From DATAFF01 sp036257595 (lineage in GTDB: Bacteria; Pseudomonadota; Alphaproteobacteria; Rhizobiales; Aestuariivirgaceae): a stretch of 61,434 nt of DNA. How positions within the stretch are numbered: position 1 is the stretch's first letter; every line of letters starts with the position of its first letter. The stretch is from positions 1 through 61,434 of the forward strand of contig DATAFF010000124.1 of assembly GCA_036257595.1 (NCBI GenBank). The letters are read 5' to 3'. The notes below the pieces were generated by a model, which was given only the letters and a program-made list of their open reading frames with translations, had not been told where the DNA came from and searched no databases. Position numbers and translations under genes: made by a program. Shown one piece after another: positions 51,043-60,424 of this stretch.

Positions 51043-51819
51043 TCACCATAGCTTGTCGGCGCGGATGTCGGCACCCGGCATCCACTTCTCCTGAAGCTTG
51101 CTCACCGTGCCATTGGCATAGACGGCACGGATCGCCTCATCGACCTTGGCCTTGAGCGGATCGCCCTTGCGGAACATGGCGCCGACACCCTTGCCCAGCA
51201 CCTCCGGGTCCTCGATGACCCGGATGACCTCGAAGGCCTGGCCCTCGGGCTTGGCCATGAAATCCTTGGCCGGGAGCTGCTCGTTGAAGGCGAGGTCGAT
51301 GCGGCCATTGACCAGATCGGCGTGGATCTGGTCGGCATTCTCGTAGCCGACAGGCTCCATCACGCCGGCATAGTATTTGCGAACGTACTGGTCCTGGGTG
51401 GCACCGGCATAGACGCCGACCCGCTTGCCCTTGACATCGTTGTCGAAGTCCTTGATCGAGCCCTTCTTGCCGTAGAACACGTATTTGTCGGTGTAGTAAG
51501 GAATCGAGAAGTCGGCGACCTTCTCGCGCTCCGGCTTAATCGACATGGAAGAGAAGATCATGTCGAACTTGCGGGCGAGCAGACCGGCAATCATGCCGTC
51601 GAAATCCTGCTTCACCCATTCGCATTCGAGGCCGGCACGCTTGCAGACCTCATTGCCGAGATCGATCTCGAAGCCGGCATAGCTGCCATCGGCTTCTGTC
51701 TTGGAGAATGGCGGGAACGAGGCTTCGGTGGCGACCTTGACCGGTGCCGCAAATGCCGATGCGGTGACGGCGGCCGTGGCCAGGATCACGGCGAGCCGCG
51801 CCAGTTCACGGAACTTCAT
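51043..51819 (-). CDS. Amino-acid ABC transporter periplasmic binding protein
   Basis: 258 residues from the ATG at 51819, chosen for GGGAGGAG just upstream. The signal peptide (MKFRELARLAVILATAAVTA) ends AFAA. The SBP family 3 pattern is clear: VKVATEASFPPFSKTEADGS, YAGFEIDLGNEVCKRAG, FDMIFSSMSIKPEREK, ADFSIPYY, GKRVGVYAGATQDQY and VNGRIDLAFNEQLPAKDF. It resembles Lys/Arg/ornithine- or His-binding proteins; the ligand is not assignable. It follows the LysR gene on the same strand. Confidence 0.95.
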   Translation of the reverse strand: MKFRELARLAVILATAAVTASAFAAPVKVATEASFPPFSKTEADGSYAGFEIDLGNEVCKRAGLECEWVKQDFDGMIAGLLARKFDMIFSSMSIKPEREKVADFSIPYYTDKYVFYGKKGSIKDFDNDVKGKRVGVYAGATQDQYVRKYYAGVMEPVGYENADQIHADLVNGRIDLAFNEQLPAKDFMAKPEGQAFEVIRVIEDPEVLGKGVGAMFRKGDPLKAKVDEAIRAVYANGTVSKLQEKWMPGADIRADKLW

Positions 51820-51879
51820 GTTCACTCCTCCCTGCGGTAGAAGGATCACGACAGCATGTCCGCGCCCGCCGATGCATGG

Positions 51880-52812
51880 TCAAGCGTTGAAGTTCGCTTT
51901 GGCCGGTGCCCCGGCAAGGGCGGCAGCCCGCAGATCCTCGATAAAGGTTTCGGCGGGCAGGTTGAGCTCACCGCCCTTGCGGGTGACCATGTCGAATTCC
52001 GGGGAATAGGTGAGAACATCCGGCCGAAGCGGCCGCATTTCGCCGCTCTCGACCCAGCGTTCGGCATAATGCGAGGGGAGAAATCCGCCGAAACGGCCGG
52101 AAAGAATCAGTGTTGCCGCCGCCTCCATGGAAAACACCGTTGCCCGGTGCGGCGAGGCACCGAAGAAGCGATGGTCGAACTTCGACAGATAGCCGCGGCC
52201 GATCAGTCCGGCGGCGGCGATCTCCGCTATATCCGGCTTGCGGGTAGTGGCATGGAACATGGGATGACGGCGACCGCAATAGAAATAGTTCACCTCGCGG
52301 AACAGCCGCTCATAGCGCAGGCCGGCGATCTTCTGATGGCGCGGCATGATGGCGATCTGCAGCTGACCGGCCAGCACGCCGCGTTCGAGCTCGCGCGGGG
52401 TCAGCACTTGCAGCGTCAGCTCGACGGCATTGTCGCGGCCATAGAAGCGCTCGACCGCCGGGGCGATCGGGAGCTCGGGATGGGAGATGATACTGTCTGG
52501 CATGCCGACGGTCAGCGGCCCGCTCAGCTGCTGGCGGCGCGATGCGACATGGGTCTGGAAGCGGTCGAGGGCAGCGAAGAGCTCGCGGGCCGAGCGGTAG
52601 ACCGCCTCGCCGTCCGCCGTCAGGCGAAAGCCACCGCGACCGCGCTGGCACAGCCGCAGGCCGAGGCGGGTCTCGAGATCATGCATATGGGTGCTGACCG
52701 TCGACTCCGAGACATTGAGCAGCGCCTGCGCGGCAGCAAAGCCGCCACATTCCGCGACAGCGGCGAACACGCGCAAAAGACGCAGATCGGCATCGCTCAC
52801 CCGTCCAAGCAT
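51880..52812 (-). CDS. LysR-family transcriptional regulator
   Basis: 310 residues from the ATG at 52812 (MLGRVSDADLRLL); an ATG at 52827 is also possible. The N-terminal helix-turn-helix is LRLLRVFAAVAECGGFAAAQ, then LLNVSESTVSTHMHDLETRL. The C-terminal co-inducer domain follows (PLTVGMPDSIISHPELPIAP). It is divergent from the SelA-like PLP gene and upstream of the amino-acid transporter, so it probably controls one or both in response to their substrate. Confidence 0.93.
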   Translation of the reverse strand: MLGRVSDADLRLLRVFAAVAECGGFAAAQALLNVSESTVSTHMHDLETRLGLRLCQRGRGGFRLTADGEAVYRSARELFAALDRFQTHVASRRQQLSGPLTVGMPDSIISHPELPIAPAVERFYGRDNAVELTLQVLTPRELERGVLAGQLQIAIMPRHQKIAGLRYERLFREVNYFYCGRRHPMFHATTRKPDIAEIAAAGLIGRGYLSKFDHRFFGASPHRATVFSMEAAATLILSGRFGGFLPSHYAERWVESGEMRPLRPDVLTYSPEFDMVTRKGGELNLPAETFIEDLRAAALAGAPAKANFNA

Positions 52813-52902
52813 CGACTCACAGACCATTCCGTCAAGCAAATTGCCAAAGAGGTTACACCGTCTGGGTCGATTGTCGAATCGCCGAAGTATGCTTTGGCGG
52901 AT

Positions 52903-52927
52903 TGCCATGGCGCCGGCAGCCATGGCA
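52903..52927. promoter_or_regulatory. Inverted repeat in the LysR / PLP-enzyme intergenic region
   Basis: TGCCATGGC at 52903-52911 and GCCATGGCA at 52919-52927 are perfect 9-bp arms with a 7-base centre. They lie 41 bases before the PLP gene start. It could be a LysR-type site or a leader hairpin. Confidence 0.4.
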
Positions 52928-52968
52928 GGGCACTGTCGCGAAATCCGCCAACAAGGACTGGACGATCC

Positions 52969-54126
52969 ATGGCCGAAGCCTCCTCGCCTTCGATCTTTGC
53001 CCGCTTCGGCATCAGGCCGGTGATCAACGCCTGCGGCGTCTATACCGATCTCGGCGGGTCACGGCTCACGCCGACAGTGCTCAAAGGCATGGCCGAGATG
53101 AACAGCCAGTTCGTGTCGATGCCCGAGCTGCTCGACGCCACCGGATGGTGCATCGCCGCGCTGATCGACGCGCCGGCGGCCCGCGTCACACCGGGTGCGG
53201 CGGCGGCCATCATGCTCGCCACCGCGGCGGCAATGGCCGGCGGCGACGGCGCCAAGGGAGAGCGCCTGCCCGACAGCTCCGGCATGAAGAGCGAGGTGCT
53301 GATCCAGGCGGGACATCGCTACAAATACGACCGCCAGGTGCTGATGGCCGGAGCGCGCCTCGTCGAGGTCGGCTCGCAAAACGGCACGCGACCCGACCAG
53401 ATGATCGCGGCGATCACCGACCAGACCGCCATGGTCATCCACCCAGCCCATCTCGACGGGAAGCCCGGGACGATCGCGCTCGAACATGTCGTTGCGCTTG
53501 CCCATCAGCGTGGGGTGCCGGTGTTCGTCGATGCCGCCTATATGGTCTATCCGCCGGCGCTGATGGGGAGCTATCTCAAGCGTGGCGCCGACCTCGTGGC
53601 GATCAGCTCGAAATATTTCGGCGGACCCAATGCCGGAGGCTTCGTCATCGGCAGCAAGGAGCAGATCGCGTCGATCGCTGCATTCGACTTCACGCGGTAC
53701 GAGTCCGGGCGTTATCGCAAGTTTGGACGGCCGCTGAAAATGGACCGGCAGATGGCGGTGGCGGTGGTGCTGGCGCTCGAGGAATGGCTCGCTTGCGACC
53801 ATGCAGCGCGACTGCACGGCGATGAGCGCCGGGTCGCAATGTTGTCGGAAGCCTTGCGCGGGATTGCCGGGCTCACAGTCGAGCCGAAATGCTTCACCAT
53901 GGATGAGCGGTTCATCGATGGACCGCCGGTCAATTGCTTGTTGGTGACGTTCGATCAAGCGCGATGCCGGATCAGTGCAGGGGATGTTGCAACAGCGCTG
54001 GCGGAGGGCGACCCGCGGATCGTGGCCGTCCATGAGGGAACGCGGATCGGTTTCGTCACCGATGTGCTGAGCGACGCCGAGGCCGCAGTGATCGGCGAGC
54101 GGCTGCGCGCGCTGCTCAAGGCTTAG
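52969..54126 (+). CDS. SelA/DgaE-like PLP-dependent enzyme
   Basis: 385 residues from the ATG at 52969 with AAGGA upstream. The fold is that of selenocysteine-synthase-related PLP enzymes: RPVINACGVYTDLGGSRLTP, ARVTPGAAAAIMLATAAAMA, VLIQAGHRYKYDRQVLMAGA, VPVFVDAAYMVYPP, and the PLP Lys in LVAISSKYFGGPNAGGFVIG. Such proteins are often ammonia-lyases (D-glucosaminate-6-phosphate type) or racemase-like; true SelA is unlikely because no selB or selenocysteine tRNA is nearby. Context with a RidA protein fits an eliminase that yields an enamine. Confidence 0.85.
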   Translation: MAEASSPSIFARFGIRPVINACGVYTDLGGSRLTPTVLKGMAEMNSQFVSMPELLDATGWCIAALIDAPAARVTPGAAAAIMLATAAAMAGGDGAKGERLPDSSGMKSEVLIQAGHRYKYDRQVLMAGARLVEVGSQNGTRPDQMIAAITDQTAMVIHPAHLDGKPGTIALEHVVALAHQRGVPVFVDAAYMVYPPALMGSYLKRGADLVAISSKYFGGPNAGGFVIGSKEQIASIAAFDFTRYESGRYRKFGRPLKMDRQMAVAVVLALEEWLACDHAARLHGDERRVAMLSEALRGIAGLTVEPKCFTMDERFIDGPPVNCLLVTFDQARCRISAGDVATALAEGDPRIVAVHEGTRIGFVTDVLSDAEAAVIGERLRALLKA

Positions 54127-54179
54127 GCCAGGACTCAATAGGTCGCGCCGATCTTCCGAGCAGTCGCCCCTTTTCACTC

Positions 54180-54209
54180 CCCTCTCTCTCCGCGCCAGCC
54201 GGGAGAGGG
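54180..54209. terminator. Possible terminator between convergent genes
   Basis: CCCTCTC at 54180-54186 pairs with GAGAGGG at 54203-54209, extended by one wobble and one more pair, around a 12-base loop. A T-run precedes it (TTTT at 54171-54174), which would serve the minus-strand gene. It lies between the SelA-like gene (+) and the HerA-like gene (-). Confidence 0.4.
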
Positions 54210-54226
54210 TGGTGACTAGAGCATGG

Positions 54227-55741
54227 TCAGCGACGCGTCAGCGATCCGAGAATGCCGCGGACAAGGACATCGCCGAGATTGCGGACCACCATCGAGCCGA
54301 CTTGGCGACCGACGCTGCCGGCGACGTTCTTGACGAAGCGCTCGGACGCGGTTTCGCGCTCGCGCGCCGGACCCCGGTCCTGGCGCGCCTGGCTGGCGGC
54401 CTCCTTGGCTGCCTGCTTCTCGGCGGCAGCCGCTGCCGCCGCGTCGTCGCGGGCCTTGGTCTTGGCGGCCAGTTTCTCATAGGCCGACTCGCGGTTCACC
54501 GTCTCGTCATAGAGTCCATAGATCGGGCTCTGCTTGATCGTCTGAAGGCGCTCGGCATCGGCGATCGGACCCAGGCGGCTCGACGGGGGCCTGATCATGG
54601 TGCGCTCCACCATGGTCGGCACGCCCTTGAGATCGAGCACCGAGACCAGCGCCTCGCCCTTGGCCAGCTCGGTGATTGCCTGCTCGGTGCTGAAGGCAGG
54701 GTTCTGACGGAAGGTGGTGGCGGCCGCCTTCACCGCCTTCTGGTCGCGTGGGGTGAAGGCGCGCAGCGCATGCTGGATCTTGTTGCCGAGCTGGGCCAGC
54801 ACCGTTTCCGGAACATCGAGCGGATTCTGGGTGACGAAATAGACGCCGACGCCCTTGGAGCGGCTCAAGCGCACCACCTGCTCGATTTTCTGGACGAGCC
54901 CGGGCGGTGCATCGGTGAAGAGGAGATGCGCCTCGTCGAAGAAGAAGACGAGCTTGGGCTTCTCCAGGTCCCCGACCTCCGGCAAGTCCTCGAAGATCTC
55001 AGACAGCAGCCACAGCAGGAAGGTCGCGTAAAGCTGCGGCGAACCCATCAGCTTGTCGGCAGCGAGGATGTTGACGTAGCCGCGCCCGTCGCGGGTGGTG
55101 CGCATGAGATCGTGAATATCGAGCGCCGGCTCGCCGAAGAAGTTGTCGCCGCCCTGCTCCTCCAAGACGACAAGACGACGCTGGATGGCGCCGATGGTCT
55201 GGGCACCGACATTGCCGTAATCGGTGGTGACGGATTTGCCGCGGGCAGCGAGGTCGGAGAGCAGCGACCGCAAGTCAGGGAGATCGAGAAGGAGAAGCCC
55301 CTCCTCATCGGCAATGCGGAAGGCGATGTTGAGCGCGCCTTCCTGTGCCTCGGTCAATCCCATCAGGCGGGACAGCAGCAATGGCCCCATCTCCGAGATG
55401 GTGGTGCGGATGGGATGGCCCTGCTTGCCGAACAGATCCCAGCAGATGGTCGGGGTGGCGGCAAAGCCATAATCGTCGAGGCCGATCTCCTTGGCGCGCG
55501 CCAGCAGCGCATCGGAGGGTTGGCCGGCCTGCGAGATGCCCGAAAGATCGCCCTTGATGTCGGCTGCGAAAACCGGCACGCCCATCGCGGAGAACCCTTC
55601 CGCCAGGATTTGCAGCGTCACCGTCTTGCCGGTCCCGGTGGCACCGGTGATCAGGCCATGGCGATTGGCCAGCGGCAAGTAGAGGACCTCTTTGTCTTTC
55701 TTGGTGCCGCTGGCGCCAATCAGAATGCAATTGTCGGTCAT
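54227..55741 (-). CDS. HerA-like / DUF853 ATPase (YjgR family)
   Basis: 504 residues from the ATG at 55741 (MTDNCILIG) with GAGGAT upstream; an ATG at 55786 is possible. Walker A is ITGATGTGKTVTLQI, and Walker B is LVFFFDEAHLLFTDAPP, followed by GVYFVTQNPLDVPETVLAQL. The C-terminus is an Ala/Lys/Arg-rich helical tail. DUF853 proteins are cytoplasmic HerA/FtsK-type NTPases of unknown function in most bacteria. It is divergent from a small gene at 55868. No nuclease or HerA-associated defence partner adjoins it. Confidence 0.9.
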   Translation of the reverse strand: MTDNCILIGASGTKKDKEVLYLPLANRHGLITGATGTGKTVTLQILAEGFSAMGVPVFAADIKGDLSGISQAGQPSDALLARAKEIGLDDYGFAATPTICWDLFGKQGHPIRTTISEMGPLLLSRLMGLTEAQEGALNIAFRIADEEGLLLLDLPDLRSLLSDLAARGKSVTTDYGNVGAQTIGAIQRRLVVLEEQGGDNFFGEPALDIHDLMRTTRDGRGYVNILAADKLMGSPQLYATFLLWLLSEIFEDLPEVGDLEKPKLVFFFDEAHLLFTDAPPGLVQKIEQVVRLSRSKGVGVYFVTQNPLDVPETVLAQLGNKIQHALRAFTPRDQKAVKAAATTFRQNPAFSTEQAITELAKGEALVSVLDLKGVPTMVERTMIRPPSSRLGPIADAERLQTIKQSPIYGLYDETVNRESAYEKLAAKTKARDDAAAAAAAEKQAAKEAASQARQDRGPARERETASERFVKNVAGSVGRQVGSMVVRNLGDVLVRGILGSLTRR

Positions 55742-55867
55742 CGGCAAAATCCTCGTATCGGTGCCTGGCCGGGATCTTTTCCCCATGCTTTCGCCTTCGA
55801 ATCGTGCCCCGGCAACCTGATATAAAAGCCTCATTGCTGCAAACGATCAACGGATAAGGACCGGACC

Positions 55868-56260
55868 ATGCAGGAGCTGATCAACAGGGTGGTTGCCGCT
55901 GCCGGGCTTGACCATGAACGGGCCGAGAAGGCGGTCGGGATCATCCTGTCGCTGGTGCGTTCCCAGGGGCCGCGCGACAAGGTCGATAGGCTGTTCGACA
56001 AGCTGCCGGGGGCCGCGGCGCTCGCCGACCGTCATGGCCGCGATGGTGCCGTCAAGGGAGGACTGCTCGGCGGCCTTCTCGGGGGCGGGCTGATGGGGGC
56101 GCCGCTGGCGGCGGTGGGCAAGCTGCAGGCAGCCGGACTTTCCATGGGGGAGATCAAGGCGGTGGGCTATGAGGTGCTGGCCTATGCCAAGGAGAAGGCG
56201 GGAACCGACCTCGTCCGCGATGTCGCCGGATCGATTCCGGGTCTCTCCGGCTATGTGTGA
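55868..56260 (+). CDS. Small protein, possibly DUF2267-like
   Basis: 130 residues; AAGGA precedes the ATG. The first half is helical (MQELINRVVAAAGLDHERAE; LVRSQGPRDKVDRLFDKLPG), which recalls DUF2267-type helical repeats. A glycine-rich segment (VKGGLLGGLLGGGLMGAPLA) follows, then an amphipathic C-terminus. No signal peptide. Function unknown. It is divergent from the HerA-like gene and is followed by heptamer copy 6. Confidence 0.65.
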   Translation: MQELINRVVAAAGLDHERAEKAVGIILSLVRSQGPRDKVDRLFDKLPGAAALADRHGRDGAVKGGLLGGLLGGGLMGAPLAAVGKLQAAGLSMGEIKAVGYEVLAYAKEKAGTDLVRDVAGSIPGLSGYV

Positions 56261-56267
56261 GACGGAC

Positions 56268-56330
56268 GGCAGTCGGCATTAGGCAGATAGGCAGATAGGC
56301 AGTGAGGTGAGCTCTTGCCTGCTGCCACCT
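56268..56330. repeat. Heptamer palindrome element, copy 6
   Basis: Left arm GCAGTCGGCATTAGGCAGAT, then two more ATAGGCAG units; spacer GTGAGGTGAGCTC; short right arm TTGCCTGCTGCCACCTAA. It sits between two convergent genes (stop at 56260 on + and at 56329 on -). The left arm shares GGCAGTCGGCATTAGGCAG with copies 4 and 5. The right arm is the shortest of the six. Confidence 0.87.
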
Positions 56331-59300
56331 AAAAGCTCCAGCGCAATCCACCCTGACCGGCGAAGCCGTCGATCTCGTCGCCGACGAAAGATTGGAGGTT
56401 GGCAAAGGCAGTAAATCGGGCAGTGGTGACCTGGATGCCGCCACCGATGGTACCCCAACTTTCCAACTCGTTCCTGGCGCCGAGATAACCAAAGACTCCG
56501 CCGCGATTGCCGCCGGCAAATTCATGGAGGAAGTGCGCGTCGAGATAGGGCTCGATCGTGGCGTCCGCGAGGGCGGCGCGATAGCCGGCGCGAAGACCGG
56601 TGCGGCTGCGCAGGCTGTCGCCATCGGCGAACGACATGGGAACCGTCTCGGCGAGCGAGCCGTCATCGATATCGCTCGCGACATAGGCGAGCTGGCCGAG
56701 CGGATTCAGATAGAATCCGTCGCCGATGTCGAATTTGTAACCGAGCTCGAAGCTGCCGCCGATTGATCGGGCATCGAAATCTCCCGACAGCGCACGCTGC
56801 TGGTAGGTCACGGTCAGGAGATCGGCCTTCACCAGCAGATCGGCATGGAAGCCACCATTGAGATAGACCAGATAACCGCCGATGCTGCCGCCTTCATAGA
56901 CGACGCGATCCGGCATGTGCTCGATGTCAACATCGGAGCGGACATAGGCGCCGAGCAGGCCGGCGATCACCGAATCACCGCCGAGAGGACCCCGGGCGAC
57001 GCCATCGACACCGCCTTGGGCGGCAGCAATGCTCTGATGAAAGTCGGCCGCGGAGGCCGGGTCAAAGTCGGCATTCTCGCCAAAGCCGCGCATCCACACC
57101 CCACCGCTCAGGCGCGGCGTCGGCGGGGCTCCGGGAAAGTCGGCGGCGGGGATGAGCTGCGGCAGCGCGGCCAGGGACACGAGGTCGCTCATGCGCTGAT
57201 GCCAGGCGCTGACGCCGGCATGCCAGATATTCTGCAGCCCGGTCATCACCGCGCCGAGGGCATCGATCCCCTGCCAATTGGTGCCTGCCTCATAGAGCTC
57301 CCATCGGTTGCTGCCGTCATCGTCGGGCCGCAGATCATAGAAAAGGAAGCCGACGCTGATCGGCCCGCCCGACAGGCGGAACTCGTCACCGCGCGGCCGA
57401 CTGCCCTGGTCGATGACGAAGATGTCGTCGGCACCGCGCGTTCCGGACGAGTGTGCCACATTGTTCACCGCGACCAGCGTCGTGCCGCTGACCACACCGG
57501 ACACGGTCAGGAGATCGGCGGGCGCGCCCGTGCCGGCAAGCGCGGCATCGAGCGCGATCGCCCCGCCACCATTGAAGGCGGCGAGGCCCGGGAAAGTCAG
57601 ACGGTCGCCGGTGCGGCCATCGACCATGGTGATAAGACCGGTCGAGCCGTTGGCAAAGCTCTCCAGCCCGAAGATCGTCACCTGATCGGCACCGCCGGAA
57701 TCGCTCACATGCAACGTGCCGCTGTTGACCATCTCGTCGATGCCGCTGCCGAAATCACTGTCGCCGCGCGCCTCGAACCAGCCGGGATTGGCGAGATTGT
57801 CCTCGCCGTCGTCGAGGCTGACCGATCCGATGATCATGTTGCGATTGTCGATGGTCGCAGGACCGCTGCCGGGATCATTGACGATCGCTCGATCGTTCAA
57901 GGACTGGATGATTCCGTGATTCTCCAATCGCGCCGCGCCGGCGGCAAACAGCTCGACGCCAGCGCCGCCCTGGCCGCTGCCGCCGGTCACGTCGCCGCTG
58001 TTGTAGATGGTCAGGGAACCCGGCCCGGCGGCAGTGGCATCGATGGCGCTGGAGTCACGCGATACGATATTGCCGTCGTTTTTGATCGATATGTCGCCAT
58101 TCAAGGTGGTGGCGGCAATACCGCGCTGGCCGACGGCCATGTCGCCGCGGTTGACGACGCTGACAGCTCCCGTGTTGTTTGATCTGGCAACAATGCCATC
58201 GGCACCGGCGGTGAGCGGCGCGTCATTCACGATATTGACGTCTCCCACATTCGTCGAGGCAAAGATCGAATCGCCGCCAACCACCGATACCGCACCAGAA
58301 TTGTCGACATTCGCCGATCCCGTGAGGGTGGTCGCGACGATGCCGTAGGCCGGGAACAAGGCACCCGAACCGGTGACGCTGATGGCGCCACTGTTGGCGA
58401 CGTTGGAATTGCCCTCAATGACGCTGGCTCTTATGGCCGTTGCAAAGTCGCCGCCGGTCGAGAGCGCGGCGCTGTTCGTCAAGTCGACGCCGTAGTCGCC
58501 GCGCACCTCGATGGCGAGTCCATTGTCGCCCGACGTGGTAATGGCAGCAACATTATCAACATAGGCCCGACCGGTGGCCATGACATGGATGCCACTGGCA
58601 CCGAGGCCCTCCGTCACAATTGTCGCACCGTTGTCGACGGTTACATCCTGGCCACGCGCTTCGATGCCATAGGCCCGTTCACCACGCGTCGTCAGCGCAC
58701 CTCTGCTGACGATTTCGGCATCGCCATAGATGGCCTCCCCGTGGATGGCAGCAGAAAAATTGCCGACCGTTGCGACCAGCCCGGAGCTGTCAATCACGAC
58801 CGAGTTCCCATAGGCATAGCCATGGATTGCATCGGCGTCGAAACCATCGCTGGTTGTCACGTCGCCGACGCTGACGATTGAAACATCGGCGCCTGTTGTT
58901 CGAACCTTGATCCCGCCAGTGACACCGGAAATATTGCCGCGGCTGACAATATCCGCGCTGCCGTTGACGAGCACCGCGGCATAAATGCCGTCCCTTCCAG
59001 CGGTGAGCGCCGCGTCATTGGCGATGTCGATGTCGCCGACGGAGGTCGTCGCCATGATGGCGTGACCACCCGCCGTGGATACCGTGCCGGAATTTTCGAC
59101 GGTGACCGACCCCGTGGTGGTAAAGGCGCCAATGCCCAAGGATTCGCCCGGGCCGGTGTTGCTGATGGTCCCGCTGTTGGTAACATTCGTGTCGCCATTG
59201 GTCGCGGTGGCCCACAAGCCTCGCGAAGTGCCGCCGCTGGTGGAAATATCGGCGCTGTTGTCGACCGTCACCGATCCCTGGCCGGTGGAACCAGCGAAAA

Positions 59301-60264
59301 TTCCGATGCTCGCGCTTGCCGTCGCCGTGATGTCGCCAGTGCTCGTCACCAGGACAGGACCGAAGACCCGTGCGTCGATTCCGTATGAGCGATCTCCATT
59401 GAGAGTCAGCAGACCATCATTTTGCACCTCGGCGCTGTTATCACCCCTCGCGACAATTGCCCGACCGGCCGGACCGGTCATCGTTATGGAGCCACTGTTG
59501 ATGGCGCGCGACTCGTTTGCGCCATAGGCGACGATGCCGACGGAATAAGCGCCCGAGAATGTCATCTCGCCGCTGTTGACGATGCTCGCGACGGTCGCCC
59601 CCTCATAGGTGCGCGCGCGGAGGCCGACAGTACGGTCGCCGACGATGGTGATTCTGCCATCGTTCGTTACGCTCGCATCGCCGGCTACCGACTCTGCCAG
59701 GATGCCGCGAGAGAGGTCACCGTCGAGCGTGATGGCGCCATGGTTCTCGACGCGGGCGGTGCCGCCGCCGGTGCCAAACTCGGCTTCAATCCCGCGCAAA
59801 GCGTAGCCGTCCAAAGTGAGGTCGCCGCTGTTGATAACTTCAACAGGTCCTGTTCCGCTGAATACCGAAGCCACAATTCCGTTGCCGTAGCGGACGGGTC
59901 CCCCCGTGGCGACTCGAAGATTGTTCTCAACACGGGCCGCCCCGTCCGTGACAACCGAAATGCCATGCCCATAGTCGCCGAAAGCGATGATGCCGTAGGG
60001 TCCGGGCTCTGTGACGAGCGTGATGGGTTCGCGGCCGAACAGACGGATGCTGCCCATGTCGCGCGACAGGTCACGAACAATGACAGCATTCCAATAATAT
60101 TCGGAGATTCCCCCGGATTGATCGCCGGAGCAGATCAGCGCCTGCTCGCTGGTGCTGTAGGTACAGGGATCGGGCCCGGCCCAGACAGGCTGCGCCGGCG
60201 GCAGGCAGAGGGCGGCCAGCGCCGCAGAGGCGAGAAGGGCAGCGCGGAGCTTGCCGATGGGCAT
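56329..60264 (-). CDS. Autotransporter with repetitive passenger domain
   Basis: 1311 residues. GGGGAG precedes the ATG. The signal peptide (MPIGKLRAALLASAALAALC) ends VWAG. Residues ~60-800 are degenerate repeats of about 20-25 residues with a V-x-N-S/D-G-x-I-x-x-x-G core (for example VENHGAITLDGDLSRGI, VTNDGRITIVGDRTVGL, VENSGTVSTAGGHAI), predicted to form a beta-helix. The C-terminal ~270 residues form an autotransporter barrel (GGVWMRGFGENADFD; FHADLLVKADLLTVTYQ; RTGLRAGYRAALADATIEPY) ending GGLRWSF with terminal Phe. It should be surface-exposed; no protease, RGD or lectin motif was recognised in the passenger. Confidence 0.92.
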   Translation of the reverse strand: MPIGKLRAALLASAALAALCLPPAQPVWAGPDPCTYSTSEQALICSGDQSGGISEYYWNAVIVRDLSRDMGSIRLFGREPITLVTEPGPYGIIAFGDYGHGISVVTDGAARVENNLRVATGGPVRYGNGIVASVFSGTGPVEVINSGDLTLDGYALRGIEAEFGTGGGTARVENHGAITLDGDLSRGILAESVAGDASVTNDGRITIVGDRTVGLRARTYEGATVASIVNSGEMTFSGAYSVGIVAYGANESRAINSGSITMTGPAGRAIVARGDNSAEVQNDGLLTLNGDRSYGIDARVFGPVLVTSTGDITATASASIGIFAGSTGQGSVTVDNSADISTSGGTSRGLWATATNGDTNVTNSGTISNTGPGESLGIGAFTTTGSVTVENSGTVSTAGGHAIMATTSVGDIDIANDAALTAGRDGIYAAVLVNGSADIVSRGNISGVTGGIKVRTTGADVSIVSVGDVTTSDGFDADAIHGYAYGNSVVIDSSGLVATVGNFSAAIHGEAIYGDAEIVSRGALTTRGERAYGIEARGQDVTVDNGATIVTEGLGASGIHVMATGRAYVDNVAAITTSGDNGLAIEVRGDYGVDLTNSAALSTGGDFATAIRASVIEGNSNVANSGAISVTGSGALFPAYGIVATTLTGSANVDNSGAVSVVGGDSIFASTNVGDVNIVNDAPLTAGADGIVARSNNTGAVSVVNRGDMAVGQRGIAATTLNGDISIKNDGNIVSRDSSAIDATAAGPGSLTIYNSGDVTGGSGQGGAGVELFAAGAARLENHGIIQSLNDRAIVNDPGSGPATIDNRNMIIGSVSLDDGEDNLANPGWFEARGDSDFGSGIDEMVNSGTLHVSDSGGADQVTIFGLESFANGSTGLITMVDGRTGDRLTFPGLAAFNGGGAIALDAALAGTGAPADLLTVSGVVSGTTLVAVNNVAHSSGTRGADDIFVIDQGSRPRGDEFRLSGGPISVGFLFYDLRPDDDGSNRWELYEAGTNWQGIDALGAVMTGLQNIWHAGVSAWHQRMSDLVSLAALPQLIPAADFPGAPPTPRLSGGVWMRGFGENADFDPASAADFHQSIAAAQGGVDGVARGPLGGDSVIAGLLGAYVRSDVDIEHMPDRVVYEGGSIGGYLVYLNGGFHADLLVKADLLTVTYQQRALSGDFDARSIGGSFELGYKFDIGDGFYLNPLGQLAYVASDIDDGSLAETVPMSFADGDSLRSRTGLRAGYRAALADATIEPYLDAHFLHEFAGGNRGGVFGYLGARNELESWGTIGGGIQVTTARFTAFANLQSFVGDEIDGFAGQGGLRWSF

Positions 60265-60424
60265 TGTTCAATCTCCCCGAGTACCATAACTCCAGATTGC
60301 ACCCTAACCGGATGCAACCATCGGGGGAATAGCCTTGTCGGATTTTCCGCTCTTTGTTGCAAAAGTGCCTCTCCCAGAGGTTGTGACCTTGCCTTTCGCC
60401 CGCGGCTGGTGGAGAAGCAGTCAC

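Noticed and set aside
52969..54126. True selenocysteine synthase SelA
   Set aside because: There is no selB or selenocysteine tRNA nearby, and the amino-acid transporter/RidA context points to a metabolic PLP enzyme.
54227..55741. HerA-type defence system (HerA with a nuclease or Sir2 partner)
   Set aside because: The protein is of the widespread DUF853/YjgR type and no partner gene adjoins it.
54209..55825. 538-residue ORF on the plus strand
   Set aside because: It is antisense to the HerA-like ATPase; composition is typical of a shadow frame.
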